Virus record (IMG/VR): IMGVR_UViG_3300046369_000819
Coordinates: 1-33,865 of that record
Reading direction: 5' to 3' (one strand)
From: a virus
DNA: 33,865 bases
Positions 7,034 through 15,323 of the stretch are shown piece by piece; positions within the stretch are counted from its first letter, which is position 1, and every line of letters starts with the position of its first letter. Both the position numbers and the translations under genes were made by a program. Below the pieces are notes generated by a model. The model saw nothing but the letters and a program-made list of their open reading frames with translations, ran no database searches and was not told the DNA's origin.

Positions 7034-7542
7034 TTGTAGGCAAAGTTTACAGCTTAGATGAATACGAACAAGCTATTGTTAAATTATCAGCTGAGCAAAG
7101 GCATAACAATAAAATAAAAACTGGCTGGGATGGTTCTAAGACAGTAAATCCTAAGTCCGAGTTAGATTTAAATATAACTGGGTTTGGTGGTGAGTTTATA
7201 TTTGCTAGGGAAAATAATTTATACCCAGATTTTAAAATTCATAATATTAGCAAAGTTTTAAAAACTGATAATTATGATGCTAATTGGCTAGGGCATTCTG
7301 TTGATGTTAAAGTAAATAGGAAAAAACATCACCCATTAATGATTCCAGAATATGCTAATACTGATTGTAAAATATTTGCATTGTTTACTAGCAATTATCC
7401 TAATTATACTTTTGAGGGTTTTAGTTTAAACAATATTATTTTCCAAGATTGTAATAAAAGAATGACTAAGGTAAAATCCTATGTTATTGAAAAAAGCAAT
7501 CTATTAACAAAAAAAGAATTATTATTTTTATTAAATATTTAA
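7030..7542 (+). CDS. Putative PD-(D/E)XK nuclease-like protein
   Basis: A 170-residue protein overlapping the initiator gene by four bases. Residues GFGGEFIFARE (Glu55) look like the first helix of a PD-(D/E)XK nuclease, and YDANWLGHSVDVKVN supplies Asp83, Asp92 and Lys94, followed by a strand CKIFALFTS. This order is the usual E...D...DxK core. It could be a structure-specific or restriction-type endonuclease working in replication; no family could be named with certainty. Its neighbours are the initiator and the primase-helicase. Confidence 0.5.
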   Translation: MIVGKVYSLDEYEQAIVKLSAEQRHNNKIKTGWDGSKTVNPKSELDLNITGFGGEFIFARENNLYPDFKIHNISKVLKTDNYDANWLGHSVDVKVNRKKHHPLMIPEYANTDCKIFALFTSNYPNYTFEGFSLNNIIFQDCNKRMTKVKSYVIEKSNLLTKKELLFLLNI

Positions 7543-7576
7543 AATAAATTTCTATATTTAAAAAATATTTTTATTT

Positions 7577-9262
7577 ATGAATCACTATAATGACTTGACA
7601 GCTCTAGGTATTAACCTAAAAAGATCAACTGGATCTGTTAAAACTAAATGCCCAAAATGCTCACATGAAAGAAAAAACAAAACTGATGATTGTTTGTCAG
7701 TTAATATTGATGATGGGTTGTATAATTGCCATCATTGTGGCTGGGGTGGCAATGTAGGTATAAAGTTTAAGAAAAAAGTTGAATTTGTTTTACCACCAAA
7801 AGTAAATTCCAACATTGCCGAGAGAGTAATTAAATGGTTTGGCAATAGAGGCATAACAGAACCCACTTTAATACATTGGAAAATAGGCGAATCTTTAGAA
7901 TATATGCCACAAGTTAAAGCCAAAAGAAGATGTATAAATTTTAATTATTATAGAAATAATGAGATTGTAAATGTAAAATATAGAGATGGTGAAAAGAATT
8001 TTAAATTAGTTTCTGGTGCTGAGCTTATATTTTATGGCATTGATAATATTAAAGAATTAAATAGAGTTTACATTGTTGAGGGTGAAATGGATGCACTAAG
8101 TTTACATGAAGCTGGTTTGTATTCTGTTTGCTCAGTTCCAAATGGTGCTAGTAAAGGTTCACAGAAATTAGAATACCTAGATAATTGTTTTGAGTATTTT
8201 GAAGATAAAAAAGAAATAATACTTTGCACCGATAATGATGATGCTGGTTTACAATTAAGAAATGAGCTAGCTAGAAGATTTGGAAACTATCGTTGTAAGT
8301 ATGTTGAGTTTGGTGAATATAAAGATGCTAATGAGGTTTTAATTGAAAAGGGAGCTGAAACACTTAGAAATATTATTAAGGAAGCTAAGAACTTTCCACT
8401 AGAGGGTGTTTTAAATATTGATAATATCTGGCAAGATGTTTTAAATTATAATGAAAATGGCATAACTAATTATTCTATTGGCTTACCAGGATCTGATGAC
8501 TATTTTAAAATGGCATTTGGTGAATGGACAGTTGTTAGTGGAATTCCTAATAGTGGTAAATCAGATATATTAGATCAAATACTTTGCAACTTAGCTACTA
8601 AGCATGATTTTAGATGTGCAATGTTTTCGCCAGAGAGTTTTCCTTATGAGGGACATATTAAAAGAATAGCAAATAAACTAAATGAAAAAAATTGCAATAG
8701 TGATGATTTAAATAATACTAAAGATTTTATTGAAGATCATTTTTATTGGATTAAAATTGACTTAGAAAATTTAACTTTAAAAGGCATTTTAAATGCATTT
8801 AGGGAGCTTGTATTTCAAAAGGGTATAAATGTTTGTGTTATTGATCCTTGGAATATGCTTGATCATTCGGCTCAAAGAGATCATAGTTATATAGGCAAAA
8901 TACTTAGTCAAATAACACAATTTTGTCAACAGACAAACACTCATTTATTTTTAGTAGCACATCCAAGAAAAATTGAAAGTGAGGGCGGTGTTTATAAAAA
9001 GCCAACATTATATGATATTTCTGGCTCAGCTGATTTTTTTAATAAGGCATACAATGGTTTAATTGCTTATAGATGCATTGGGCAAAAAACTAAATATAAA
9101 AGTGATGTTGTTCGATTTCATGTTGAAAAGGTTAAAAGAAAAGAGAACGGACAATTAGGTGATTTTGAGATAGCTCCAGATTTTGATAATGGTGGCATCT
9201 ATAAAGAAATATATCAAGGCGAAAAGAAAATACAAGTAATAAAAGATAACGTACCATTTTAA
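7577..9262 (+). CDS. DNA primase-helicase (TOPRIM + RecA-like, T7 gp4 type)
   Basis: A 561-residue bifunctional primase-helicase. An N-terminal zinc ribbon uses Cys25, Cys28, Cys51 and Cys54 (CPKC, CHHC). A TOPRIM domain follows with IVEGEMDAL (Glu168) and CTDNDDAG (Asp219). A SF4 helicase core starts with the Walker A motif GIPNSGKS (322-329); the Walker B-like strand VCVIDPWN carries Asp423, and HLFLVAHPRK follows. It should synthesise primers and unwind DNA at the phage fork, placing replication partly under phage control. The C-terminus ends KDNVPF, resembling the SSB tip, which is unusual for this family and may recruit host partners. Confidence 0.9.
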   Translation: MNHYNDLTALGINLKRSTGSVKTKCPKCSHERKNKTDDCLSVNIDDGLYNCHHCGWGGNVGIKFKKKVEFVLPPKVNSNIAERVIKWFGNRGITEPTLIHWKIGESLEYMPQVKAKRRCINFNYYRNNEIVNVKYRDGEKNFKLVSGAELIFYGIDNIKELNRVYIVEGEMDALSLHEAGLYSVCSVPNGASKGSQKLEYLDNCFEYFEDKKEIILCTDNDDAGLQLRNELARRFGNYRCKYVEFGEYKDANEVLIEKGAETLRNIIKEAKNFPLEGVLNIDNIWQDVLNYNENGITNYSIGLPGSDDYFKMAFGEWTVVSGIPNSGKSDILDQILCNLATKHDFRCAMFSPESFPYEGHIKRIANKLNEKNCNSDDLNNTKDFIEDHFYWIKIDLENLTLKGILNAFRELVFQKGINVCVIDPWNMLDHSAQRDHSYIGKILSQITQFCQQTNTHLFLVAHPRKIESEGGVYKKPTLYDISGSADFFNKAYNGLIAYRCIGQKTKYKSDVVRFHVEKVKRKENGQLGDFEIAPDFDNGGIYKEIYQGEKKIQVIKDNVPF

Positions 9263-9271
9263 ATAATAACT

Positions 9272-9970
9272 ATGAAAATAAATCAAATATATAATGGAAG
9301 TGCAGTCGAACTATCAAAGACATTAGAAGATAATAGTATTGATTGTATAATTACATCACCCCCTTATTATAATTCAAGCCATAAATATCAAAGAGGCACA
9401 GGGTTTCATTATACAGCAGATGTCGGCGAACCTTTATATGTTATTGTAGATTTTTTTGAAACTATAAAAATTAAATTAAAACAAAATGGAATAGCTTGTT
9501 TAAATTTAGGATTTAGTTATGGTGAAACTGGAGTAATGCGACCATTTGATATAATAAACAGATTAAGGGAAAAACATGGATATTTTATTAATGATATAAT
9601 TATATGGCATAAAAATAATCCAATTCCCATGAATAATAGATTAACAAATGCAATAGAATATATTTTTATTTTAAGTAAACATCCAATAGGGAAATATTAT
9701 ACTAAAAAATATACTCATAATGTGTGGAAATTTCCTGTTGACAAAGGTGGCAGAAATCATAGTGCAGTTTTTCCTTTAACCTTGCCAAAATTATGTTTAG
9801 AACATTTTACAAAAGAGAATGATTTAGTTTTAGATCCTTTTATGGGAAGTGGAACTACTGGTTTAGCTTGTGTTAATATGAATAGAAATTATATAGGATT
9901 TGAAATAAATAAAGATTATATCGATGTTGCTAATAAGAGAATAAATACAAACCAAACAAAATTATTTTAA
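9272..9970 (+). CDS. Site-specific DNA methyltransferase (N4-cytosine/N6-adenine)
   Basis: A 232-residue beta-class amino-methyltransferase (N6_N4_Mtase). The catalytic motif TSPPYY (Ser29-Tyr32) precedes the SAM-binding motif DPFMGSGTTG (Asp188 onward) followed by YIGFEIN. The SPPY form is most common in N4-cytosine enzymes, though some N6-adenine enzymes also use it. The length suits a single small enzyme without a large target-recognition domain. No cognate restriction enzyme is adjacent, so it most likely protects phage DNA from host restriction or marks it for replication or packaging. It lies 9 nt after the primase-helicase. Confidence 0.9.
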   Translation: MKINQIYNGSAVELSKTLEDNSIDCIITSPPYYNSSHKYQRGTGFHYTADVGEPLYVIVDFFETIKIKLKQNGIACLNLGFSYGETGVMRPFDIINRLREKHGYFINDIIIWHKNNPIPMNNRLTNAIEYIFILSKHPIGKYYTKKYTHNVWKFPVDKGGRNHSAVFPLTLPKLCLEHFTKENDLVLDPFMGSGTTGLACVNMNRNYIGFEINKDYIDVANKRINTNQTKLF

Positions 9971-9993
9971 CATAGAAATAACATAAAAATAAC

Positions 9994-10332
9994 ATGAATA
10001 AAAAAGAATTTCAAGAAACTAGACAATATATCTTAGACAAAGCTCAGGATATAATGGATGCTAAGCAACCAGAATACACAAACAAAAGTATTGATGTATT
10101 AAATAATTTTAAACAAACAGCAAAAAGTTTAAATACAACTCCCTTTATTGTTTGGGGTACATTTTTTAATAAGCACATACAAGCTATTTTAAGCCATGCT
10201 GGTGATCAGAATATGCATCAAGCTGAGCCAATAGATAGTCGCTATTCAGATGCTTTAAATTATCTGTTTTTAGGGTTTGCATTACTTGTTGAAGATGTAA
10301 ATAAAAAAGATATAATTTCTGGAACAGAATGA
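9994..10332 (+). CDS. Conserved phage protein, nucleotide-modification-domain-like
   Basis: A 112-residue, all-helical-looking protein. The pattern KQPEYTNKSIDVLNNFKQTA, then FFNKHIQAIL, EPIDSRYSDALNYL resembles small phage proteins of the DUF1599 / MazG-like type (K..Y near the N-terminus, a KH helix, and a closing D..NYL). These are often found next to nucleotide metabolism or DNA modification genes, and here the methyltransferase is 24 nt upstream. A role in nucleotide or base modification is only a suggestion. It overlaps the next gene by four bases. Confidence 0.5.
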   Translation: MNKKEFQETRQYILDKAQDIMDAKQPEYTNKSIDVLNNFKQTAKSLNTTPFIVWGTFFNKHIQAILSHAGDQNMHQAEPIDSRYSDALNYLFLGFALLVEDVNKKDIISGTE

Positions 10333-10541
10333 ATGTATATTTAAAAGCACAATCCTGGTGTTTAGAAAATAATATTAAGGTTTATATAGTTCCTATAAAA
10401 GAATCTAAAGCAGTATTTATTGAGATTAATGATGATGGCACATTAATTAAATCACCTCACACATATACATCTCAAAAAGATGCAAGTGATAAAATCTGGG
10501 ATCTCTATTTATATCTGTATAATAAAAAAAACAATAAATAA
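10329..10541 (+). CDS. Hypothetical protein (70 aa)
   Basis: A 70-residue protein coupled to the preceding gene by an ATGA overlap. It is predicted as alternating strands and helices (CLENNIKVYIVPIKESKAVFIEINDDG, followed by a helix ending WDLYLYLYNKK). There is no signal peptide or membrane helix. It is the last gene before promoter P1. No family recognised. Confidence 0.5.
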   Translation: MNVYLKAQSWCLENNIKVYIVPIKESKAVFIEINDDGTLIKSPHTYTSQKDASDKIWDLYLYLYNKKNNK

Positions 10542-10553
10542 TTGAAAATATAT

Positions 10554-10583
10554 TTTGTAATTAAAAAAATATTTGTATATTTG
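10554..10583 (+). promoter_or_regulatory. Promoter P1 (TTTG-18-TAnnTTTG)
   Basis: TTTG at 10554-10557 and TATATTTG at 10576-10583 are separated by exactly 18 nt, an excellent match to the Bacteroidota sigma-A promoter. The upstream context (GAAAATATATTTTGTA) is shared with P2 at 17307, and the leader contains AACAAAAC as in P2. The start codon at 10613 lies about 23 nt after the expected transcription start. Confidence 0.8.
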
Positions 10584-10612
10584 AGTATAATTAATAACAA
10601 AACTTACAAATT

Positions 10613-10759
10613 ATGAACTATCAAGAATTTATTTTAACAGCTTTAAAAGCAGTAACAGTTAAACCAACAAAAGTTGAAATGCAATTTGCTTATGTTGTTT
10701 TATTTCAAGGATTAGGATTAAGTGTTGAACAATCAATTAACGAATCTATAAAACTATAA
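10613..10759 (+). CDS. Small hypothetical protein (48 aa) under promoter P1
   Basis: A 48-residue frame (begins MNYQEFILTALKAV, ends INESIKL) starting 29 nt after the -7 box of P1 and ending two bases before the next ATG. It is mostly hydrophobic-helical without a clear membrane segment. The strong promoter and tight spacing support expression. No family recognised. Confidence 0.55.
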   Translation: MNYQEFILTALKAVTVKPTKVEMQFAYVVLFQGLGLSVEQSINESIKL

Positions 10760-10761
10760 TT

Positions 10762-11058
10762 ATGACAAATTTAACTGTAAAAGAAACTGAGTTATTAAAT
10801 TTTATTCAAACTCAACAAAATGAAGAAGGGCATTCAGATTTTTTAAGTACTGATGCTAAAAGCAAAAAAAATGCTGGTATTATTTCAAGTTTATTAAAAA
10901 AAGGATTAATTTTTAATTCTTTTGATGGTATTACTAAAGAAGAATTTAAATATGATAATTCATTAAATTATCAAAATAATGGTAAGCCATGGAAAATGTG
11001 GGCGTTAACAAGAAAATCACTTAATTATGTTGAAACTCCTAAATGCTGGGAAATTTAA
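10762..11058 (+). CDS. Hypothetical protein, possible winged helix (98 aa)
   Basis: A 98-residue protein two bases after the preceding stop, in the P1 transcript and ahead of a terminator. Residues 5-50 (KETELLNFIQTQQNEEG, then SKKNAGIISSLLKKGLIF) have the helix-turn-helix-wing rhythm of a small winged-helix protein. The C-terminal part is aromatic (KPWKMWALTRKSL). A regulatory function, for example switching to late transcription, is an inference from fold-like pattern and position just before the packaging genes. Confidence 0.5.
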   Translation: MTNLTVKETELLNFIQTQQNEEGHSDFLSTDAKSKKNAGIISSLLKKGLIFNSFDGITKEEFKYDNSLNYQNNGKPWKMWALTRKSLNYVETPKCWEI

Positions 11059-11076
11059 AACCTTATATAAAACCCA

Positions 11077-11099
11077 GGATTAAGTTCTAATGGATTAAG
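11077..11099 (+). repeat. Two GGATTAAG direct repeats before TerS
   Basis: GGATTAAG occurs at 11077-11084 and 11092-11099, 15 bp apart, in the 92-bp gap before the terminase genes. CCTTA at 11061 and TAAGG at 11096 can also pair. Such repeats near terS may be a terminase binding site, but they are short. Confidence 0.35.
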
Positions 11100-11108
11100 G
11101 TAATTAAA

Positions 11109-11135
11109 GGGGGTTTTTTAAACTCCCTTTTTTTT
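11109..11135 (+). terminator. Rho-independent terminator before packaging genes
   Basis: GGGGGTTT (11109-11116) pairs with AAACTCCC (11120-11127), one G-U pair, with a TTT loop and a run of eight T residues. A possible -7 box TAATTTTG follows at 11139-11146, just before TerS at 11151, but without a visible -33 element. Confidence 0.85.
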
Positions 11136-11150
11136 ATGTAATTTTGTGGC

Positions 11151-11510
11151 ATGACTAGAGCCAACAAAACCAACACTATAAAAAAGAAATTATTAGAAGC
11201 TCTTGAGCTTTCATTAGGTGTGGTTACAACAGCTTGCGAAAACGTAGGTTGTAACCGAGCAACCTATTATGATTATTACAATAAGGATGAAAAGTTTAAA
11301 GCAAAAGTTGATGAGTTACAAAATGTAGCTTTAGATTTTGCAGAGAGCCAACTGCATGAGCAAATAAGAGATGGCAATACAACAGCAACAATATTTCTAC
11401 TAAAAACAAAAGGAAAAAAAAGAGGTTATGTTGAAAGGCAAGAAATACAACATGACGGCTCTATTGAAAGCAAAATTATTGAATGGACACCAGCAAACCA
11501 AAAAGAGTAA
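11151..11510 (+). CDS. terS: Terminase small subunit
   Basis: A 119-residue protein directly before TerL. The N-terminus has a helix-turn-helix (LGVVTTACENVGCNRATYYDY), the DNA-recognition part of small terminases, followed by an oligomerisation helix (AKVDELQNVALDFAESQL) and KTKGKKRGYVER, a block common in phage TerS of this type. It recognises the packaging site on phage DNA and hands it to TerL. It overlaps TerL by 28 nt. Confidence 0.8.
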   Translation: MTRANKTNTIKKKLLEALELSLGVVTTACENVGCNRATYYDYYNKDEKFKAKVDELQNVALDFAESQLHEQIRDGNTTATIFLLKTKGKKRGYVERQEIQHDGSIESKIIEWTPANQKE

Positions 11511-12664
11511 CTGAGTTTTGTAATAAGCAATTTTATCAAGCAGTCAACTCTAAAGCTAGATTAAACATATTTCAAGGGGGTACAAGATCTGGTAAATCCT
11601 GGAGCTTGATGCAATATTGTTTGTATTTAATGACTACTGAAAAGAAGCCAATAACTATTAGCATAGTTAGAAAAACATTACCAGCATTAAAGAGATCTGT
11701 ATTAAGGGATTTTCTACATATATCAAGGCAATTAGGTATTTACTGGAATGGGGTGCATAATAAGTCAGATAATACATTTGAATATAAAGGGCATACACTA
11801 GAGATGTTTAGTGCTGATGATGCACAAAAGATTAGAGGATCCGCTAGGGATTATCTTTTTTTATCGGAAGGAAATGAACTTTTTTTTGAAGATTTCCAGC
11901 AGTTAGCCATGAGAACCAGGAAACAGATATATATTGATTTTAACCCATCAGATCCTGTTCACTTTATTTATGACCTGGCTGAGAGAGATGATGCTAAGCT
12001 GTTTATATCCACATACAAAGACAATAAGTTTTTGCCTAAAGAGTTAGTTGATGAAATTGAAAGGATTAAAGAACGAGATCCAGATTACTGGCGAGTGTAT
12101 GGCGAGGGTCAAAGAGCTGTATTTAGTGAGAAGCAAATATTTAAAAATTGGAATTACATACCCTATAAAGATTTTCCAGAATTAGATGATGAGGTGCTTG
12201 GATGTGATTTTGGATTTTCCCAAGACAATTTAGCTATTGTAAAAGTTGGTAAACACAATAACAGCTTATACATTCATGAGCTTATTTATAAAAAAGGAAT
12301 GACAAACAGAGATATTGCTCAGTTTATTAAAAAGCAAAAGCTAGATGATATGCTAATGTATTGTGATAGTGCTGAGCCAAAAAGTATTGAGGAGCTTAGA
12401 CAAATGAGTATATGGGCAAAGGGTGCTGTAAAAGGTCAAGGGAGTATTAATGCTGGTATTAGCTTATTAAAAGAATTTGATATTTATGTTAGTGAGGAAT
12501 CATCAAACATATTAAAAGAACAACAAAGCTATATTTATGATGAGCTAAAAGATGGCACAATAATCAATAAACCAAAATCTAACCAAGCGGACCATTTGCT
12601 AGATTCGATCAGATATTGTGTTTACAGTAGGTGGCGAAATAGAAATGATTTTTTTGTTGTATAA
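11483..12664 (+). CDS. terL: Terminase large subunit
   Basis: A 393-residue packaging motor and nuclease. The Walker A motif is GGTRSGKS (32-39). The Walker B region is YLFLSEGNEL (124-133), in which the usual acidic pair is replaced by Ser-Glu, Glu129 being the candidate catalytic residue. The RNase H-like nuclease domain shows GCDFGFSQDN, MYCDSAEP and DHLLDSIRY, each carrying an acidic metal-binding residue. The length fits the short Terminase_3/PBSX-type proteins. It cuts concatemers and pumps DNA into the prohead through the portal encoded next. Confidence 0.92.
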   Translation: MDTSKPKRVTEFCNKQFYQAVNSKARLNIFQGGTRSGKSWSLMQYCLYLMTTEKKPITISIVRKTLPALKRSVLRDFLHISRQLGIYWNGVHNKSDNTFEYKGHTLEMFSADDAQKIRGSARDYLFLSEGNELFFEDFQQLAMRTRKQIYIDFNPSDPVHFIYDLAERDDAKLFISTYKDNKFLPKELVDEIERIKERDPDYWRVYGEGQRAVFSEKQIFKNWNYIPYKDFPELDDEVLGCDFGFSQDNLAIVKVGKHNNSLYIHELIYKKGMTNRDIAQFIKKQKLDDMLMYCDSAEPKSIEELRQMSIWAKGAVKGQGSINAGISLLKEFDIYVSEESSNILKEQQSYIYDELKDGTIINKPKSNQADHLLDSIRYCVYSRWRNRNDFFVV

Positions 12665-12709
12665 TAAAAGAATTTATTATTTTGTATTTTTACATAAAAT
12701 TTTAAATTA

Positions 12710-14461
12710 ATGGCAACTTTCTTTGATAAATTTAAATCACTAATAAATACAAAATCCCAAAATACAAGTGAACAATACAACAGAGCTATTTATAATTGGC
12801 TCGGTAATACTATTGTTTGGAATACTGAAAATGATGAAACTTATATTAATGATGGTTATAGAAAAAATGCTACTATTTATTCTATTATAAACCTTATTAC
12901 AAAGGCGGCATCTACAATTCCATATCACATTTATGAAAAGGTTAATGATGGTGATTATAAAAGATATAAGGCATTATCAAGTGGCATTGGTGATCCTAAT
13001 GTTATGATCAAAGCTCAGATGTTAAAGAAACACGCATTAGTTGAATTAGAGCATACAGAACTACATAAACTATTGGAACGACCAAACCCAGCTCAATCTT
13101 ATTCATCTTGGATTACTGAAATGATTGCATTTGGTAAACTAACTGGCAACAGATACATTTATGGTATTGGTCCAGAAACTGGTGATAACATTAATAAATA
13201 TACTGAGCTTTACATTATGCCCAGCCAGATTATGGAAATAAATTCTGGGGGTATAATGAAGCCAGTTGAATCATATACTATTGAATACAATGGTACATAT
13301 CATATTCCAGCTGAACAGATGTGCCACATTAAAGATTTTAACCCATACTTTGATGGTACTGGTTCACATCTTTATGGACAATCACCATTGAAAGCTGGTT
13401 TAAGATCAATGACTACTAACAATGAAGCAGTTGAAAGTGGTGTTAAGTTTTTACAAAACCAAACAGCTAGAGGTTTATTAATGAGTGATGAGGGTGATTT
13501 AAATGAGGTACAAGCTCAACAATTAAAAGATAAATTTAGAAAAGATCATCAAGGCAGTAAAAAAGCTGGTGATATTATTATTACACCAAAGAAATTATCT
13601 TGGGTTAACTTTGGATTAAATGCATCTGATATGAGTTTAATAGAACAATACAATGCATCTATTAAAGATTTATGCAACATATATAACGTACCCGTCACGC
13701 TTTTAAATAATACAGAATCTAGCACCTATAATAACGTTAAAGAAGCTAAAAAAGCATTATATCAAAATTGTGTTATTCCAGAGCTTTTAAAAATACAAGA
13801 TGAATTAAACAGATGGCTAGCTCCAATGTATGGTGATAATATTTGCATTGAATATGATTTTAGTGTTATTCCAGAATTACAAGAAGAAACTGACAAAGTG
13901 GTTGATCAAATGTCAAAGGCATGGTGGCTAACTCCAAATGAAAAGAGAGCCGCAATGTCGTATGCACATGATGAGGACAATCCAATACTAGATGAGTATT
14001 ATATACCAGCTAACTTAATTCCAGCATCTGGTAGTGATATTGATTTTGCAGATCCACAGCCATTAGCTGATGAGGATAGTAAAAAAAAAAATCCAATAAG
14101 TAATATTGAGGTCAAAGATAGCGTTAAATTAAAAGCATCTTATAATGATTATCCACAAAGTGCTAGTAATAATGCTAAGCGAATGATTGATTGGCGTGAA
14201 AAATATGGCAGAGATGAGGTGAGAGGTGGCACATCGGTTGGATGGCAAAGAGCATCGAGTTTGTCAAAAAGGGAAAGTTTATCTGAAAGCACTGTTGCTA
14301 GAATGGCACAATTTAATAGGCACAGAGAGAATGCAACTATTGATCCCAAATTTAAAGATACCCCCTGGAAAGATAATGGCTATGTAGCTTGGAATTTATG
14401 GGGTGGTACAAGTGGTGTTAACTGGGCAATAAAAAAAATAAAACAAATCAGAGATGAGTAA
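12710..14461 (+). CDS. Portal protein with extra C-terminal domain
   Basis: A 583-residue protein. Residues 1 to about 430 are an HK97-type portal: RKNATIYSIINLITKAAST near the N-terminus, LLERPNPAQSYSSW, GNRYIYGI, and YNVPVTLLN in the crown region. Residues about 460-583 form a separate domain (YPQSASNNAKRMIDWREKYG, GTSVGWQRASSL, ARMAQFNRHR, LWGGTSGVNWA) of a type more often found attached to prohead proteases or other head proteins. The portal forms the dodecameric DNA channel; the appended domain may bind scaffold, protease or DNA. It overlaps the MuF gene by eight bases. Confidence 0.88.
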   Translation: MATFFDKFKSLINTKSQNTSEQYNRAIYNWLGNTIVWNTENDETYINDGYRKNATIYSIINLITKAASTIPYHIYEKVNDGDYKRYKALSSGIGDPNVMIKAQMLKKHALVELEHTELHKLLERPNPAQSYSSWITEMIAFGKLTGNRYIYGIGPETGDNINKYTELYIMPSQIMEINSGGIMKPVESYTIEYNGTYHIPAEQMCHIKDFNPYFDGTGSHLYGQSPLKAGLRSMTTNNEAVESGVKFLQNQTARGLLMSDEGDLNEVQAQQLKDKFRKDHQGSKKAGDIIITPKKLSWVNFGLNASDMSLIEQYNASIKDLCNIYNVPVTLLNNTESSTYNNVKEAKKALYQNCVIPELLKIQDELNRWLAPMYGDNICIEYDFSVIPELQEETDKVVDQMSKAWWLTPNEKRAAMSYAHDEDNPILDEYYIPANLIPASGSDIDFADPQPLADEDSKKKNPISNIEVKDSVKLKASYNDYPQSASNNAKRMIDWREKYGRDEVRGGTSVGWQRASSLSKRESLSESTVARMAQFNRHRENATIDPKFKDTPWKDNGYVAWNLWGGTSGVNWAIKKIKQIRDE

Positions 14462-15287
14462 TGTTAAATGGCGAGATGCATTTGAAAAGCAAAGGCAAAT
14501 AACAGAAAAAAGAAATACATCAAGATTTACAAAATACTATCAAAGCCAATACAATAAAGGAGTTGATAATATTATAGCAACTGGATCAACTGACTACACA
14601 TCATTATTTACAATAAGTTTTTTTAATAGATTATATCATGAGCTTTATGATGACACATCAATGCATTTTGCTAAATGGTATGCTAAAACTTTTGATAAAT
14701 ATTTAAAAAAAGGTGTTTCTAGTAAAGATTATATTACACAATGGCAATTAGCATTTGGTGCTTATGCTGATCGTGCCGCCGCTAGAAATGTAACTTTAGT
14801 TAGTGGAACTGCCAAGAAAACATTAATAAAAATTACACAAAGATTATTTAGAGATCCTGAGTTTGTAGCATTAGGAGCTGATGCAAAAGCGAGAATACTT
14901 AAAAGACAATTTAAAAAATATTCAAGGTACCAAGCATTAAGATTAGTTAGAACTGAAACTACAAGAGCTGCAAATTATGGAGTTGAGCAAAGTGCCTTAA
15001 GTGTTTTTCCTGGTGAGAATCTAATTAAGGAATGGTCAACATCTATTGATGGCAGAGAGAGAGATTGGCACGCTCAAGCTAATGGGCAAAAAGTGCCAAA
15101 CAAAGATTCTTTTATTGTTGGTGGTGAAGCCATTATGCGACCTGGTGAGGGATCTGCTTTAAATGTTGTTAATTGTAGATGCTCAGCAATATATTATCCA
15201 GATCGTACAAATCAATATAATAACTCATCTAGTTTGTTAAATGTTATTGGTGCTGGCTTAGCTATTAATGAGTTAACAAAGGATTAA
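14454..15287 (+). CDS. MuF-type minor head protein
   Basis: A 277-residue protein downstream of the portal. The C-terminal region is a phage Mu gpF-like domain: LVRTETTRAAN, then KEWSTSIDGRERDWHAQANG, PGEGSAL and NVVNCRC. This minor head protein is carried inside or at the vertex of the capsid in Mu, SPP1 and many others. The N-terminal half is helical and basic. It is translated with an eight-base overlap from the portal gene. Confidence 0.88.
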   Translation: MSNVKWRDAFEKQRQITEKRNTSRFTKYYQSQYNKGVDNIIATGSTDYTSLFTISFFNRLYHELYDDTSMHFAKWYAKTFDKYLKKGVSSKDYITQWQLAFGAYADRAAARNVTLVSGTAKKTLIKITQRLFRDPEFVALGADAKARILKRQFKKYSRYQALRLVRTETTRAANYGVEQSALSVFPGENLIKEWSTSIDGRERDWHAQANGQKVPNKDSFIVGGEAIMRPGEGSALNVVNCRCSAIYYPDRTNQYNNSSSLLNVIGAGLAINELTKD

Positions 15288-15323
15288 AAATTAATTTAGT
15301 AATTTTACAAAAAATATAATTAT

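Noticed and set aside
7030-9970. A restriction-modification pair (7030 nuclease-like gene with the 9272 methyltransferase)
   Set aside because: They are separated by the primase-helicase gene and the nuclease assignment is itself uncertain; an orphan methyltransferase is simpler.
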